A stretch of 64,000 nt of DNA from Carboxylicivirga litoralis. GTDB taxonomy: Bacteria; Bacteroidota; Bacteroidia; Bacteroidales; Marinilabiliaceae. Shown piece after piece: positions 7,919 through 17,060 of this stretch. Every line of letters begins with the position of its first letter. Positions within the stretch are counted from its first letter, which is position 1. The stretch is from assembly GCF_025499605.1 (NCBI RefSeq), contig NZ_JAFMVC010000001.1, positions 186,001 through 250,000 on the forward strand, read 5' to 3'. Both the position numbers and the translations under genes were made by a program. Under the pieces are notes generated by a model. It worked only from the letters and a program-made list of their open reading frames with translations. It did no database searches and was not told where the DNA came from.

Positions 7919-9178
7919 TTAAAACTGCCACTCCGAAGCCTTCAAGACGTAGCGCGCTGTTTTGCGGCTCACCTGTGAATCAACGACCTCTTTGCCGGCA
8001 ATCACTTCATCAATGGCCGCATCGGTATAATGACGGATGGTCACCAGCTCCATATTCTCATTGTAACGCACATCAAACTGCTTTTGCAACTCTTCAATAG
8101 CTGCTTTCACATACTTGTTATCATCAGCACACACCGAAAAGTTAAGAGCCGATGTCTGCATCATATTCAAGCTCACACGATGCTTTGAGAAGATGTGGAA
8201 AATATCGCTCAGGCTTTCTTCGATGATAAAAGAAAAATCTTTCGGCGACATAGAGATAAGTACCTGGTTGCATTTCAACACATAAATTGGCAGTAACTCT
8301 CCGCTTTGCTCACTGGTTTTAATAACCGTGCCTTCATTATGAGGCTCTACAAATGATTTAACCAATAAGGGAATTTGTTTATTCTGCAACGGTTTTAAAG
8401 TCTTGGGATGAATCACCTGAGCCCCGTAATAGGTCAACTCAATAGCTTCCCAATACGATAACTCATCAATCTTAGATGCCTTAGGGTACCAACGAGGGTC
8501 GGCATTTAGCACACCAGGCACATCTTTCCATATTGCCAGATAATCAGCATCTAACACATGAGCAATAATAGCACCCGTATAATCTGAGCCTTCACGACCT
8601 AAAGTGGTGGTCAGGTTATTTTCCGTTGAAGCAATAAATCCCTGTGTAATAAATACACGTTTTTCACTTGCCACGTACGCTTCTTTCATTAACCTACTAG
8701 TCAATTCCCAATTAACATTGGCACTGCGGTATGTGTCATCAGTACGAATGTAGCGACGGATATCGAGCCATTCAGTATTTAGACCATCTGCAGCCAGGTA
8801 GGCATTAATAATGGTAGTACTTAACAACTCACCATACGGCACAATCTGGTCGTATTCAAAATCATAATTTAGTGAGGGTTCGCTCTCCAGCTTGGCTTTT
8901 AGTTGCTGTAAGAGTGTTTCAATGCAAGATGTCCCCACCTCTGTTAATCCATCGATAATTTGTACATGATAGTTTTTCAATGCCTCATATCGTTCCTCCA
9001 GCTTCGGCTTATCACCTTTCATATAGGCCTCCACAATAGCCTCCATGGCATTGGTTGTTTTACCCATAGCCGAAACAACAACAAACAATTCATCATTGCA
9101 CCCCTTAACTATCTCTGCCAGATTTCTGACACCGGCAGCATCTTTAACCGATGCTCCACCAAATTTGAATACTCTCAT
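7919..9178 (-). CDS. lysC: Aspartate kinase
   Basis: A 419-residue monofunctional aspartokinase. It phosphorylates aspartate in the first step toward lysine, threonine and methionine. The N-terminal FKFGGASV motif (residues 4-11) and TTTLGREGSDYTG (about 190-202) are the nucleotide- and aspartate-binding signatures of the amino-acid-kinase fold. PKTLKPLQNKQIPLLVKSF leads into the C-terminal regulatory region (about 300-400), which has the ACT-like segments VLISMSPKDFSFIIEESL and LNMMQTSALNFSVC. Allosteric feedback is therefore likely, but the effector cannot be read. There is no fused homoserine dehydrogenase. It diverges from fructose-bisphosphatase, and no lysine riboswitch is seen in the 162-base gap. 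Confidence 0.95.
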   Translation of the reverse strand: MRVFKFGGASVKDAAGVRNLAEIVKGCNDELFVVVSAMGKTTNAMEAIVEAYMKGDKPKLEERYEALKNYHVQIIDGLTEVGTSCIETLLQQLKAKLESEPSLNYDFEYDQIVPYGELLSTTIINAYLAADGLNTEWLDIRRYIRTDDTYRSANVNWELTSRLMKEAYVASEKRVFITQGFIASTENNLTTTLGREGSDYTGAIIAHVLDADYLAIWKDVPGVLNADPRWYPKASKIDELSYWEAIELTYYGAQVIHPKTLKPLQNKQIPLLVKSFVEPHNEGTVIKTSEQSGELLPIYVLKCNQVLISMSPKDFSFIIEESLSDIFHIFSKHRVSLNMMQTSALNFSVCADDNKYVKAAIEELQKQFDVRYNENMELVTIRHYTDAAIDEVIAGKEVVDSQVSRKTARYVLKASEWQF

Positions 9179-9340
9179 GCTATAAAATTACATCTTCAAT
9201 TGGTTTCGTAAAAACAAGCAAAACAAAAAATCACTTTCAATTTATAACTATTTCCTTTCACGCGACAACAAGTGAGCCATGTCATTGTTAACAATCAAAC
9301 CATTGGGTAAACTTACAAATTATTACTAAAACCAATTTAC

Positions 9341-10366
9341 ATGACTAAATTTGAAGTAACCACCCTCAACGAATTTATACTGAAAAGCCAGATGGAACTG
9401 GACTACAAGGCAGATGGTGGATTCTCGCACATGCTACACCACGTTGGCACAGCAGCCCGAATCGTCAACCGTGAAGTAAACAAAGCTGGTCTGGTTGATA
9501 TTTTAGGCGAAGCAGGCAACACCAACGTACAGGGCGAAGACCAAAAAAAACTGGACATTATTGCCAATGAGTATTTTATTGATGCCATGCACAGTTGTGG
9601 CGAAATATGTGCCATCGCTTCCGAAGAAAATGAGAGTTTTATCTTTTTTGACGATGAGATTGCAAAAAATGCCAAATACGTATTTATGATGGATCCTCTG
9701 GATGGCTCATCTAATATTGATGTTAACGTTTCAATCGGAACCATTTTCTCAATATATAAACGTGTGACACCCGAAGGTACACAAGCTACTATGGAGGACT
9801 TCTTACAAAAAGGAACCGAGCAAGTGGCTTCTGGCTACATCCTCTACGGCAGCTCAACCATGCTGGTTTACACAACAGGTAATGGTGTTAACGGCTTTAC
9901 CCTGGACCCGTCGATTGGTGAGTTTTGCTTGTCACACCAAATGATTGAAACTCCCGAAGATGGCACTATCTACTCCATCAACGAGGGTAATTATAAGAAA
10001 TTTCCCAAAGGTGTTAAGAAATACATTAAATACTGCCAGGAAAGGGACAAAAAAACCAGCCGTCCTTATTCGTCGCGTTACATTGGTTCGTTGGTTTCTG
10101 ACTTCCACCGTAACCTGCTCAAAGGTGGCATTTTCATTTACCCCGAATTTGAAAACGCTCCAACCGGTAAATTACGTTTACTATACGAATGTAACCCTAT
10201 TGCCTTTTTAGCCGAGCAGGCAGGAGGAAAAGCCACCAATGGTGAGCAACGCATTATGGAATTACAACCGACATCACTACACCAGAGAACGCCATTCTAT
10301 ACAGGTTCGAAAAATATGATTGAGAAGGTTGAGAACTACTTAAGAAAGTACGGCAAGGATAGTTAA
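9341..10366 (+). CDS. fbp: Fructose-1,6-bisphosphatase, class I
   Basis: A 341-residue class I fructose-1,6-bisphosphatase, the hydrolytic step of gluconeogenesis. The metal-binding acidic motifs are clear: SEENE (about 94-98) and [12 protein letters not shown] (116-127; Asp118 and Asp121). [18 protein letters not shown] and [30 protein letters not shown] are the substrate-binding blocks, with the Glu of LLYECNP as the last metal ligand. The length is typical. It is a single-gene unit closed by a clear terminator at 10390-10425. Confidence 0.97.
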   Translation: MTKFEVTTLNEFILKSQMELDYKADGGFSHMLHHVGTAARIVNREVNKAGLVDILGEAGNTNVQGEDQKKLDIIANEYFIDAMHSCGEICAIASEENESFIFFDDEIAKNAKYVFMMDPLDGSSNIDVNVSIGTIFSIYKRVTPEGTQATMEDFLQKGTEQVASGYILYGSSTMLVYTTGNGVNGFTLDPSIGEFCLSHQMIETPEDGTIYSINEGNYKKFPKGVKKYIKYCQERDKKTSRPYSSRYIGSLVSDFHRNLLKGGIFIYPEFENAPTGKLRLLYECNPIAFLAEQAGGKATNGEQRIMELQPTSLHQRTPFYTGSKNMIEKVENYLRKYGKDS

Positions 10367-10389
10367 TCAATTATTTATATACTCGTTCT

Positions 10390-10425
10390 AAAGGCTTCTC
10401 AGATTGATCGGGAAGCCTTTTTATT
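10390..10425 (+). terminator. Intrinsic terminator after fbp
   Basis: AAAGGCTTCTC (10390-10400) pairs with the right arm GGGAAGCCTTT (10410-10420), and TTTATTT follows. It lies 23 bases after the fbp stop codon. Confidence 0.85.
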
Positions 10426-10458
10426 TATTAAACACAAACACATACCTCCTATTTTTTT

Positions 10459-10466
10459 TACTTTTG
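10459..10466 (+). promoter_or_regulatory. TAnnTTTG -7 box of mfd
   Basis: TACTTTTG matches the Bacteroidota -7 consensus exactly, 18 bases before the GTG start of mfd. No good -33 element is visible at the expected distance. The implied leader is very short. Confidence 0.5.
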
Positions 10467-10483
10467 CACGAAAACAGTAGAAC

Positions 10484-13400
10484 GTGGAGATAAGCCAGAT
10501 ACTTGAGTTATTTCAGAATGACCAACGCATTAAGTCGATAGAAGAATACTTCTCAAAACCAGAAAGCCGATTTTATTTAAAAGGATTAAGCGGAAGTCTG
10601 AGGTCTGTTATTCAGGCATCTTTATTATCTCAAGGGCCGCACCTGGTGATTATGAACGATCGTGAAGAAGCGGCTTATTTATATAACGACATCTCCCAAT
10701 TATGTGGCAGTAAATGCGTTTCTTTTCTACCTTCATCCTACAAACGTTCGCCCGAATATGGTCAGAAAGATTCGCAAAATGTATTGCTCCGCACCGAAGC
10801 ACTAAGTCAGCTGCATAACAACAAGCAGCTTTTCGTAGTCACCTATCCCGAAGCCTTAATTGAACGCGTACTTTCAGCTGAGTCGCTCGATGAGAATCGC
10901 TTAATTATCAATAACGGTGACCAACTGGATATTTCATTTATCACGGATGTATTGAACGAATACCACTTTCAACGTGTCGATTTCGTTTTTGAGCCAGGGC
11001 AATATTCTGTTCGTGGAAGCATCATCGACGTCTATTCTTTCTCCGATGAAGATCCTTATCGCATCGATTTCTTTGGCGATGAAGTGGACAGCATCCGAAA
11101 ATTTAACCTGGAAAATCAACTTTCGAAAGAAAAACTGGAGCAGGTCACCATCGTTCCTAACCTAACCGAAAACCAGGAATCACAAGAACTGACTTCCATT
11201 TCGGATTACCTGCCCAAACAATGTAAAATCTGGGTAGACAGCTTCGACTTTATCGAACAACGCATGACGGCCATTAACGAAAAAATCGCCGCGCATACCT
11301 TTGAAATTGACGAAGAAGAAGATGATGAAAAAAACTATAGTTTTCTGAGCGCTAAAGATATCTGTGACTTCAAGACTTTTTTTAAAGGATGTCAGCCATT
11401 CCCGTTAATTGCTTTTGGCAATGAATCACATCTGCCCGATGCAACGACCATTGCGTTCAACTCCGCTCCTCAACCGGTTTTTCATAAGAACTTTGAATTA
11501 CTGGAAGAAAACCTGAAAGAAAAGCAGCGCGAAGAATACGATTGCTATATTCTATCAGATAACCCAAAGCAATTTGAACGCCTGCAAGCTATTTTTCACG
11601 ACAGAGGCATCGAACTGAAGTATGGAGAAATCAACCATAGCCTGCACGAAGGTTTTATTGACCACGATACCCGACTTTGTTTTTATACCGACCACCAGAT
11701 ATTTGAGCGCTATCACAAATTCTCACTTCGCACCGAGAAAGCCAAAGCAGCACAGCAGGCCATCTCTCTGAAAGAACTTAATCGACTAAACCCTGGCGAC
11801 TTTGTGGTTCATATCGACCACGGTGTTGGACGCTTTGGCGGCTTAGTAACGCAAACTGTAAACGGTAAACCGCAGGAAGCTATCCGACTGGTCTATCGCG
11901 ACAATGATGTGCTGCTTGTCAATATCCATTCGCTTCACCGCATTAGTAAGTTTAAAGGTAAAGAAGGTACACCGCCTAAAATTAACAAACTTGGTACAGC
12001 AGCCTGGTCAAAGCTTAAAGAGAAAACAAAGAAAAAGGTTAAAGATATAGCCCGGGAACTGATTGCCCTATACGCCAAGCGAAAAGCAGAACCAGGCTTT
12101 ACCTATTCACCCGACACCTATTTGCAAACGGAGTTGGAAGCATCTTTTTTCTTTGAGGATACGCCCGACCAAACCAAAGCAACTGCTGCTGTTAAAGATG
12201 ACATGGAGAAGTCAACACCCATGGATCGCCTGGTGTGTGGCGATGTGGGTTTTGGCAAAACAGAAATTGCCATCCGTGCGGCCTTTAAAGCCATTGCCGA
12301 CAATAAACAGGTGGCTGTTTTAGTACCCACCACCATTTTGGCACTTCAGCATTACCAAACATTTAGAGAGCGATTGAAAGATTTTCCGGCAAATATTGAA
12401 TACGTCAGTCGCCTGCGTAAACCCAAAGATATTAAGGCAGCGCTTAAAAAATTGAAAGAAGGACAGGTTGACATACTCATTGGCACCCATCGCCTGACAG
12501 GAAAAGATGTTGAATTCAAAGACCTCGGCCTGTTAATTATTGATGAAGAGCAACGCTTTGGTGTAGCCATTAAAGAGAAACTGAAACAACTAAAAGTGAA
12601 TGTGGACACATTGACTCTAACAGCAACACCTATCCCCCGCACACTACAATTCTCATTAATGGGAGCCCGCGATTTGTCTATTTTAAACACCGCACCGCCC
12701 AACCGCCACCCCATTATCACCGAATTACATGTGATGAATGAGGATATCATAAAAGAAGCCATTCTTTACGAAGTAGAGCGAGGCGGACAGGTATTCTTTA
12801 TCAACAACCGTGTTCAAAACATAATGGAGGTACAGGCCATGGTGAATCGCATCTTGCCTGAGGTTAAAACAGTGGTGGCTCATGGTCAGATGGAAGGACC
12901 TAAGCTGGAAAGAATAATGCTTGACTTTATTGAAGGCGAGTACGATGTATTGATTGCCACCACCATTATTGAGTCGGGGCTGGATATTCCGAATGCCAAC
13001 ACCATCATTATTAACAATGCACACAACTTTGGACTGAGCGAGTTACACCAGCTACGAGGCCGCGTGGGCCGTTCCAATAAAAAGGCATTCTGCTACCTGA
13101 TGACTCCTCCACTATCGACATTAACCCAGGAAGCCCGACGACGCTTGAAAATTGTGGAAGAATTCTCCGACCTGGGCAGCGGCTTTAATATTGCCATGCA
13201 GGATTTAGATATTCGTGGAGCTGGCGATGTATTGGGTGGCGAGCAAAGCGGTTTTATCTCCGACATTGGTTATGAAACTTATCAACGTATCCTCAACGAA
13301 GCTCTTCTTGAACTAAAAGAAACCGAATATAAAGAAACCTTTGAAGAGGAAAACAGCGAAACGCCAACCGTTTTTGTCACCGACTGCTTAATTGAAACAG

Positions 13401-13840
13401 ATACGGAACTTCGCTTGCCCGACAGCTATATTGAAAATATAGCTGAACGTATGCACCTCTATCGCGAGCTGGACAACATGGAAGAAGAGGAAGCTTTGGT
13501 GACATTTGAAAACAACCTGATTGACCGCTTTGGCCCTATTCCAGAATCGGGGCAGCGCTTGTTTGAACTGGTGCGTATCCGACGAATGGCTAAAACACTA
13601 GGTATTGAAAAGATCATTTTCAAAAACAACCTCTTGTATTTCTATTTTGTATCAAATCAGGAATCGCCGTTTTATCAATCATCAATCTTCAGTGGCATCT
13701 TGATGTGGATTCAGCATAATTCTAAAAAAGCGGCCATGAAGGAAGGCAAAGAAAAGCTATACCTGATGATGCGTGACATACAGTCGATAAAAGAGGTGAA
13801 AGAGTTGGTAAGCAATATGCATGAAACAATTAATGGCTAA
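10484..13840 (+). CDS. mfd: Transcription-repair coupling factor Mfd
   Basis: An 1118-residue Mfd, a DNA translocase that removes stalled RNA polymerase at lesions and recruits UvrA. The N-terminal UvrB-like part contains SVRGSIIDVYSFSDEDPYRIDFFGDEVDSI. The RNA-polymerase-interacting region begins near LNPGDFVVHIDHGVGRFGGL. The helicase motifs are complete: Walker A CGDVGFGKTEIA, DEEQRFG, TLTATPIPRTLQFS, VVAHGQM, IATTIIESGLDIPNANTI and the translocation motif QLRGRVGRS. The C-terminal TRCF domain follows. The start is GTG at 10484, placed right after the promoter box; there is no better ATG nearby. Its stop is 5 bases from the stop of a convergent gene. Confidence 0.98.
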   Translation: MEISQILELFQNDQRIKSIEEYFSKPESRFYLKGLSGSLRSVIQASLLSQGPHLVIMNDREEAAYLYNDISQLCGSKCVSFLPSSYKRSPEYGQKDSQNVLLRTEALSQLHNNKQLFVVTYPEALIERVLSAESLDENRLIINNGDQLDISFITDVLNEYHFQRVDFVFEPGQYSVRGSIIDVYSFSDEDPYRIDFFGDEVDSIRKFNLENQLSKEKLEQVTIVPNLTENQESQELTSISDYLPKQCKIWVDSFDFIEQRMTAINEKIAAHTFEIDEEEDDEKNYSFLSAKDICDFKTFFKGCQPFPLIAFGNESHLPDATTIAFNSAPQPVFHKNFELLEENLKEKQREEYDCYILSDNPKQFERLQAIFHDRGIELKYGEINHSLHEGFIDHDTRLCFYTDHQIFERYHKFSLRTEKAKAAQQAISLKELNRLNPGDFVVHIDHGVGRFGGLVTQTVNGKPQEAIRLVYRDNDVLLVNIHSLHRISKFKGKEGTPPKINKLGTAAWSKLKEKTKKKVKDIARELIALYAKRKAEPGFTYSPDTYLQTELEASFFFEDTPDQTKATAAVKDDMEKSTPMDRLVCGDVGFGKTEIAIRAAFKAIADNKQVAVLVPTTILALQHYQTFRERLKDFPANIEYVSRLRKPKDIKAALKKLKEGQVDILIGTHRLTGKDVEFKDLGLLIIDEEQRFGVAIKEKLKQLKVNVDTLTLTATPIPRTLQFSLMGARDLSILNTAPPNRHPIITELHVMNEDIIKEAILYEVERGGQVFFINNRVQNIMEVQAMVNRILPEVKTVVAHGQMEGPKLERIMLDFIEGEYDVLIATTIIESGLDIPNANTIIINNAHNFGLSELHQLRGRVGRSNKKAFCYLMTPPLSTLTQEARRRLKIVEEFSDLGSGFNIAMQDLDIRGAGDVLGGEQSGFISDIGYETYQRILNEALLELKETEYKETFEEENSETPTVFVTDCLIETDTELRLPDSYIENIAERMHLYRELDNMEEEEALVTFENNLIDRFGPIPESGQRLFELVRIRRMAKTLGIEKIIFKNNLLYFYFVSNQESPFYQSSIFSGILMWIQHNSKKAAMKEGKEKLYLMMRDIQSIKEVKELVSNMHETING

Positions 13841-13845
13841 AGGCC

Positions 13846-14877
13846 TTAAAGTTTGGGCAAATAAACCAATTCATATGCTTTCCCAGAAGCATCATATATC
13901 TCATGGGCGAAAAAAGATTCCTGTTTGTCGCCATTTGTATAAAGCAGATGCTTTTTATCTATTTCATCAATTTGAAAGTATTCAGGTAGTCGATTGATAC
14001 GTTGCTTAATTAAATCTGCTCCTTCAAATAGGGAATGAGAAGAAACAGTTTTAATTTTCATCTGGCTATCTGTAATAAAATAGGGCTTTTCATTAATCGT
14101 TAGATAATTCATTAACAGCTCGTTTCTCTTACGAGCATATACGGCCATACTATTATCAATCATAGTCACTTGAAGCGACTTCTTTTTATTGAATATTATG
14201 GACGAACCTGAAATCTGCGCATAGAACGACTGCCCATGCACATCGGTCATGGCTATATTGACACACTCAAAACCATGCCCATTTTTAGTAAATTCATCCA
14301 GCAATTTACCAATACGCTCTTTATCTTTTTCATCAATAAAATTCAGATATGGAGACATTAACACATCTTCCATATAATGCGTTTTAAACAAATCAAGTGC
14401 CAGGTTATTAAGGTATTGAATACGTCCATCTTGCAGAATCATCAATGGCATTGAAGCCTCACTGATAAATTGACGATAACCTCTTTCCCTTTCGCGTTGC
14501 TCCTGATCCACTTTATGTTTATAATACGCCAAATCGATGGCAATTCCCAATTCCTTTTTATTAACAGGCTTTACTAAAAATCCATAGGAATTAGATACAA
14601 TAGCGCGCTTAATTACCTGACTACTGGTATCCGATGAAACATAGATGACTGGAATATCCAGTTCGCGCCTTAATTTTTCAGCCGTATGAATACCATCCAA
14701 CTCCCCTTCAAGATGAATATCCATCAACACAACATCAGGCCTTAGTCGATGACTCAAGTCCACTGCATCTCTTCCATCAGCACATCTGCCAATCATTTCA
14801 TGACCAAGCTCGCGCAAAAACATGGTGAAAATCGCCGAGATAAACTTATCATCTTCAACAACAAGGACTTTTCGCAT
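13846..14877 (-). CDS. Receiver-PAS response regulator without a classical output domain
   Basis: A 343-residue protein with an N-terminal CheY-like receiver domain: acidic pair E8-D9-D10, phospho-acceptor Asp53 in VLMDIHL, Ser81/82 and Lys103 in FLVKPVN. A short helix with heptad-like charge leads to a PAS-type domain (about 135-260; MPLMILQDGRIQYLNNLAL and SPYLNFIDEKDKERI) and then a second PAS-like or unrecognised region to the end. There is no HTH, GGDEF, kinase or phosphatase domain. It may act by protein contact in a phosphorelay or with an unlinked kinase. It is convergent with mfd, and its start region backs onto coaX. Confidence 0.88.
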   Translation of the reverse strand: MRKVLVVEDDKFISAIFTMFLRELGHEMIGRCADGRDAVDLSHRLRPDVVLMDIHLEGELDGIHTAEKLRRELDIPVIYVSSDTSSQVIKRAIVSNSYGFLVKPVNKKELGIAIDLAYYKHKVDQEQRERERGYRQFISEASMPLMILQDGRIQYLNNLALDLFKTHYMEDVLMSPYLNFIDEKDKERIGKLLDEFTKNGHGFECVNIAMTDVHGQSFYAQISGSSIIFNKKKSLQVTMIDNSMAVYARKRNELLMNYLTINEKPYFITDSQMKIKTVSSHSLFEGADLIKQRINRLPEYFQIDEIDKKHLLYTNGDKQESFFAHEIYDASGKAYELVYLPKL

Positions 14878-14919
14878 AAAAAAGTAGAGTTATCCAAAAC
14901 AAGCTGCAATGACATTTTG

Positions 14920-14927
14920 TATCTTTG
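14920..14927 (+). promoter_or_regulatory. TAnnTTTG -7 box of the coaX operon
   Basis: TATCTTTG is an exact match to the Bacteroidota -7 consensus, 47 bases before the coaX GTG. A matching -33 element is not evident. It probably drives the envelope operon from coaX onward. Confidence 0.55.
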
Positions 14928-14974
14928 CAGCTGATTTTAGGGTAAAACAAAATACGGTTTAGTTACAATTTAGC

Positions 14975-15709
14975 GTGAATTTAGTTATTGACAGAGGAAA
15001 TACACAGGTTAAATACGGGATTTTTGACCAGTGTCAACTTATGCTTTCCGACTATTCGGATTTTCTTGATAAACAACTGATCAAACAATTAATCAATCAG
15101 TTTGAAATTAAAGGTATTATTGTTTCAACAGTTGTTTCGGACCGACACGATGAATTGATTAAAAACCTATCAATCATCAATTGCCCTATTCTTGAACTTA
15201 ACGCTAATACTCCATTACCATTCAGCTCTTACTATCAATCTAAAGATACCATAGGAAAAGATCGCTTAGCAGCTGTTGCCGGTGCTATTAGTTTATACGA
15301 AAAAACAAATATGCTCGTTATTGATGCAGGCACGGCCATAACGTATGAGCTAGTTAATGATAAAAATGAGTTTATGGGGGGTAATATTTCACCTGGTATG
15401 AACATGCGCTTTAAAGCGCTCAATACGTTTACCAGCAGATTGCCATTATTGGAGAAGAACCCAGACCATGAGCTCATTGGAACTTCAACAACAGTGGCGA
15501 TACAGGCAGGTGTTCAAAACGGCATGGTGTACGAAATAGAAGGGTTAATTAATGAATTATCGACTCAATATAAACACTTAAAAACAATTATAACTGGCGG
15601 CGATGCAGAATTTTTTGCGCAGAAGTTAAAAAATCCCATCTTTGTACATCCTAATTTAGTACTTATTGGACTTAACAGAATTCTCGAATACAATGCACAA
15701 TATATATAA
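14975..15709 (+). CDS. coaX: Type III pantothenate kinase
   Basis: A 244-residue type III pantothenate kinase, which phosphorylates pantothenate in the first step of coenzyme A synthesis. The first phosphate-binding motif DRGNTQVKYGIF is at residues 5-16, the pantothenate-site GKDRLAAVAGA is at about 94-104, and the second phosphate motif MLVIDAGTAITYELV is at about 113-127. GGNISPGMNMRFKALNTFTSRLP and TGGDAEFFA are further family blocks. The start is GTG at 14975, which puts the first motif at the expected distance. The end overlaps the next gene by 17 bases, so the two are likely coupled. Confidence 0.96.
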   Translation: MNLVIDRGNTQVKYGIFDQCQLMLSDYSDFLDKQLIKQLINQFEIKGIIVSTVVSDRHDELIKNLSIINCPILELNANTPLPFSSYYQSKDTIGKDRLAAVAGAISLYEKTNMLVIDAGTAITYELVNDKNEFMGGNISPGMNMRFKALNTFTSRLPLLEKNPDHELIGTSTTVAIQAGVQNGMVYEIEGLINELSTQYKHLKTIITGGDAEFFAQKLKNPIFVHPNLVLIGLNRILEYNAQYI

Positions 15710-17036
15710 GGTTGTTGTAACTTTCTTTTTAGTAGCGATTATCGGACTTTCAGCTACAGCACAAAACAGAACATATTCGCCCTATTCCCGTTATGGCTTA
15801 GGTGAAATCCAGCAAGGTGGATTTGGTCGAAACGCTGCCATGGGTAACACTGGTATAGCACTAAGTAGTTCATTCAACCTAAATAATCTCAATCCGGCTT
15901 CATACTCTAGCATGGATTCGATTTCATTCTTTTTTGAAGGTGGTGTAACTGGTTTTGACCAAAAAATCAAAACAGATGATATGGAAGCCCATTTTTCGGA
16001 TATGAACTTCTCCTATTTTGCAATTGGTTTCCCGGTTGCAAGTTGGGGATTTATGTCAATTGGGGTGAAACCTGAATCGATGGTCGGTTATGAGTTCTTC
16101 GATGACAATGAATCAACAGATATTCCAATTACCGATGGTAACTATACACGTTCTCAATACCAAGGTAGCGGTAATACCACTAAAGCATACGCAGGCTTAG
16201 CTGTAAGTCCCGTCAAGAATTTATCGCTGGGAGCACACTTTTCATATGTTTTTGGCAAAGTAAACCATTATTCCATTGCTCAATTCCCTAATGATGCCAA
16301 TGCTTTTAAATTAGCTACATCAGAACAAGTATCCATTAATGATTTATACGTGGATTTTGGGGTGCAATACCGGTTGAAATTAAAAGAAAGACACAGCATG
16401 ACATTTGGTGCTGTTTATCACCCAAAAACAGGTGTTAAAGGTAAATTAAAGAAATTAGTTGCTGCCGGAACAACATTTAATCAGGATGGCGTAACAATTA
16501 TTAACGCAGATACTTTAAGTTTTAGTGAAACAAAATTCAATGGGAATGCGTTAGAATTGCCAGAGAAATTTGGCATTGGAGTGGCTTATAACATTGATGA
16601 TTTACTAACGCTTACAGCTGATTACAGCATTGCCAAATGGAGTGAAACAGATTTTCCTAACCTGGCAACCACAACAACAGATGAGAATGCTTTTACCATT
16701 GGTGATGCGCAAACCATTGCTTTTGGTGCAGAATATATACCAAATTATAGAAGTGCAAGTTTCTACCCTAGCCGCATAAAATATCGCCTTGGTGCATCAT
16801 ATAAGCAAGATTATCTTGTAACACCTGCTTCGGCCGGTGGCGATCATTTGGAAGACTTTGGCATAACTTTTGGAATGGGATTACCATTAAAAAGAAGTAA
16901 AACGTCTTTCAACCTTGCATTTGAATGGGGACAAAGAGGGAGCACCAATGATGGTTTAGTAAAAGAAAACTACATGCGCTTTACGATGAACCTAACGTTA
17001 CACGAATACTGGTTCAGAAAACGAAAATTTGATTAA
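15693..17036 (+). CDS. Outer-membrane beta-barrel protein (FadL/PorV-like)
   Basis: A 447-residue outer-membrane barrel protein with a signal peptide (hydrophobic VVVTFFLVAIIGLSATAQ). The mature N-terminus RTYSPYSRYGLGEIQQGGFGRNAAMGN and the pattern of alternating strands with Gly/aromatic turns fit the FadL-superfamily outer-membrane proteins common in Bacteroidota. The C-terminus NLTLHEYWFRKRKFD has the aromatic end typical of the final strand region. ATG at 15693 is chosen because the signal peptide follows directly; the frame is open back to 15666. It lies within a coaX-lptC operon. The transported ligand is unknown. Confidence 0.82.
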   Translation: MHNIYKVVVTFFLVAIIGLSATAQNRTYSPYSRYGLGEIQQGGFGRNAAMGNTGIALSSSFNLNNLNPASYSSMDSISFFFEGGVTGFDQKIKTDDMEAHFSDMNFSYFAIGFPVASWGFMSIGVKPESMVGYEFFDDNESTDIPITDGNYTRSQYQGSGNTTKAYAGLAVSPVKNLSLGAHFSYVFGKVNHYSIAQFPNDANAFKLATSEQVSINDLYVDFGVQYRLKLKERHSMTFGAVYHPKTGVKGKLKKLVAAGTTFNQDGVTIINADTLSFSETKFNGNALELPEKFGIGVAYNIDDLLTLTADYSIAKWSETDFPNLATTTTDENAFTIGDAQTIAFGAEYIPNYRSASFYPSRIKYRLGASYKQDYLVTPASAGGDHLEDFGITFGMGLPLKRSKTSFNLAFEWGQRGSTNDGLVKENYMRFTMNLTLHEYWFRKRKFD

Positions 17037-17060
17037 AACTAATACAAAAACCAGAATACC

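Noticed and set aside
9179-9340. Lysine riboswitch upstream of aspartokinase
   Set aside because: The 162-base gap lacks the long conserved helices and has no terminator-like expression platform.
9403-9744. 113-codon minus-strand frame
   Set aside because: It is antisense to fbp; composition is that of a shadow frame.
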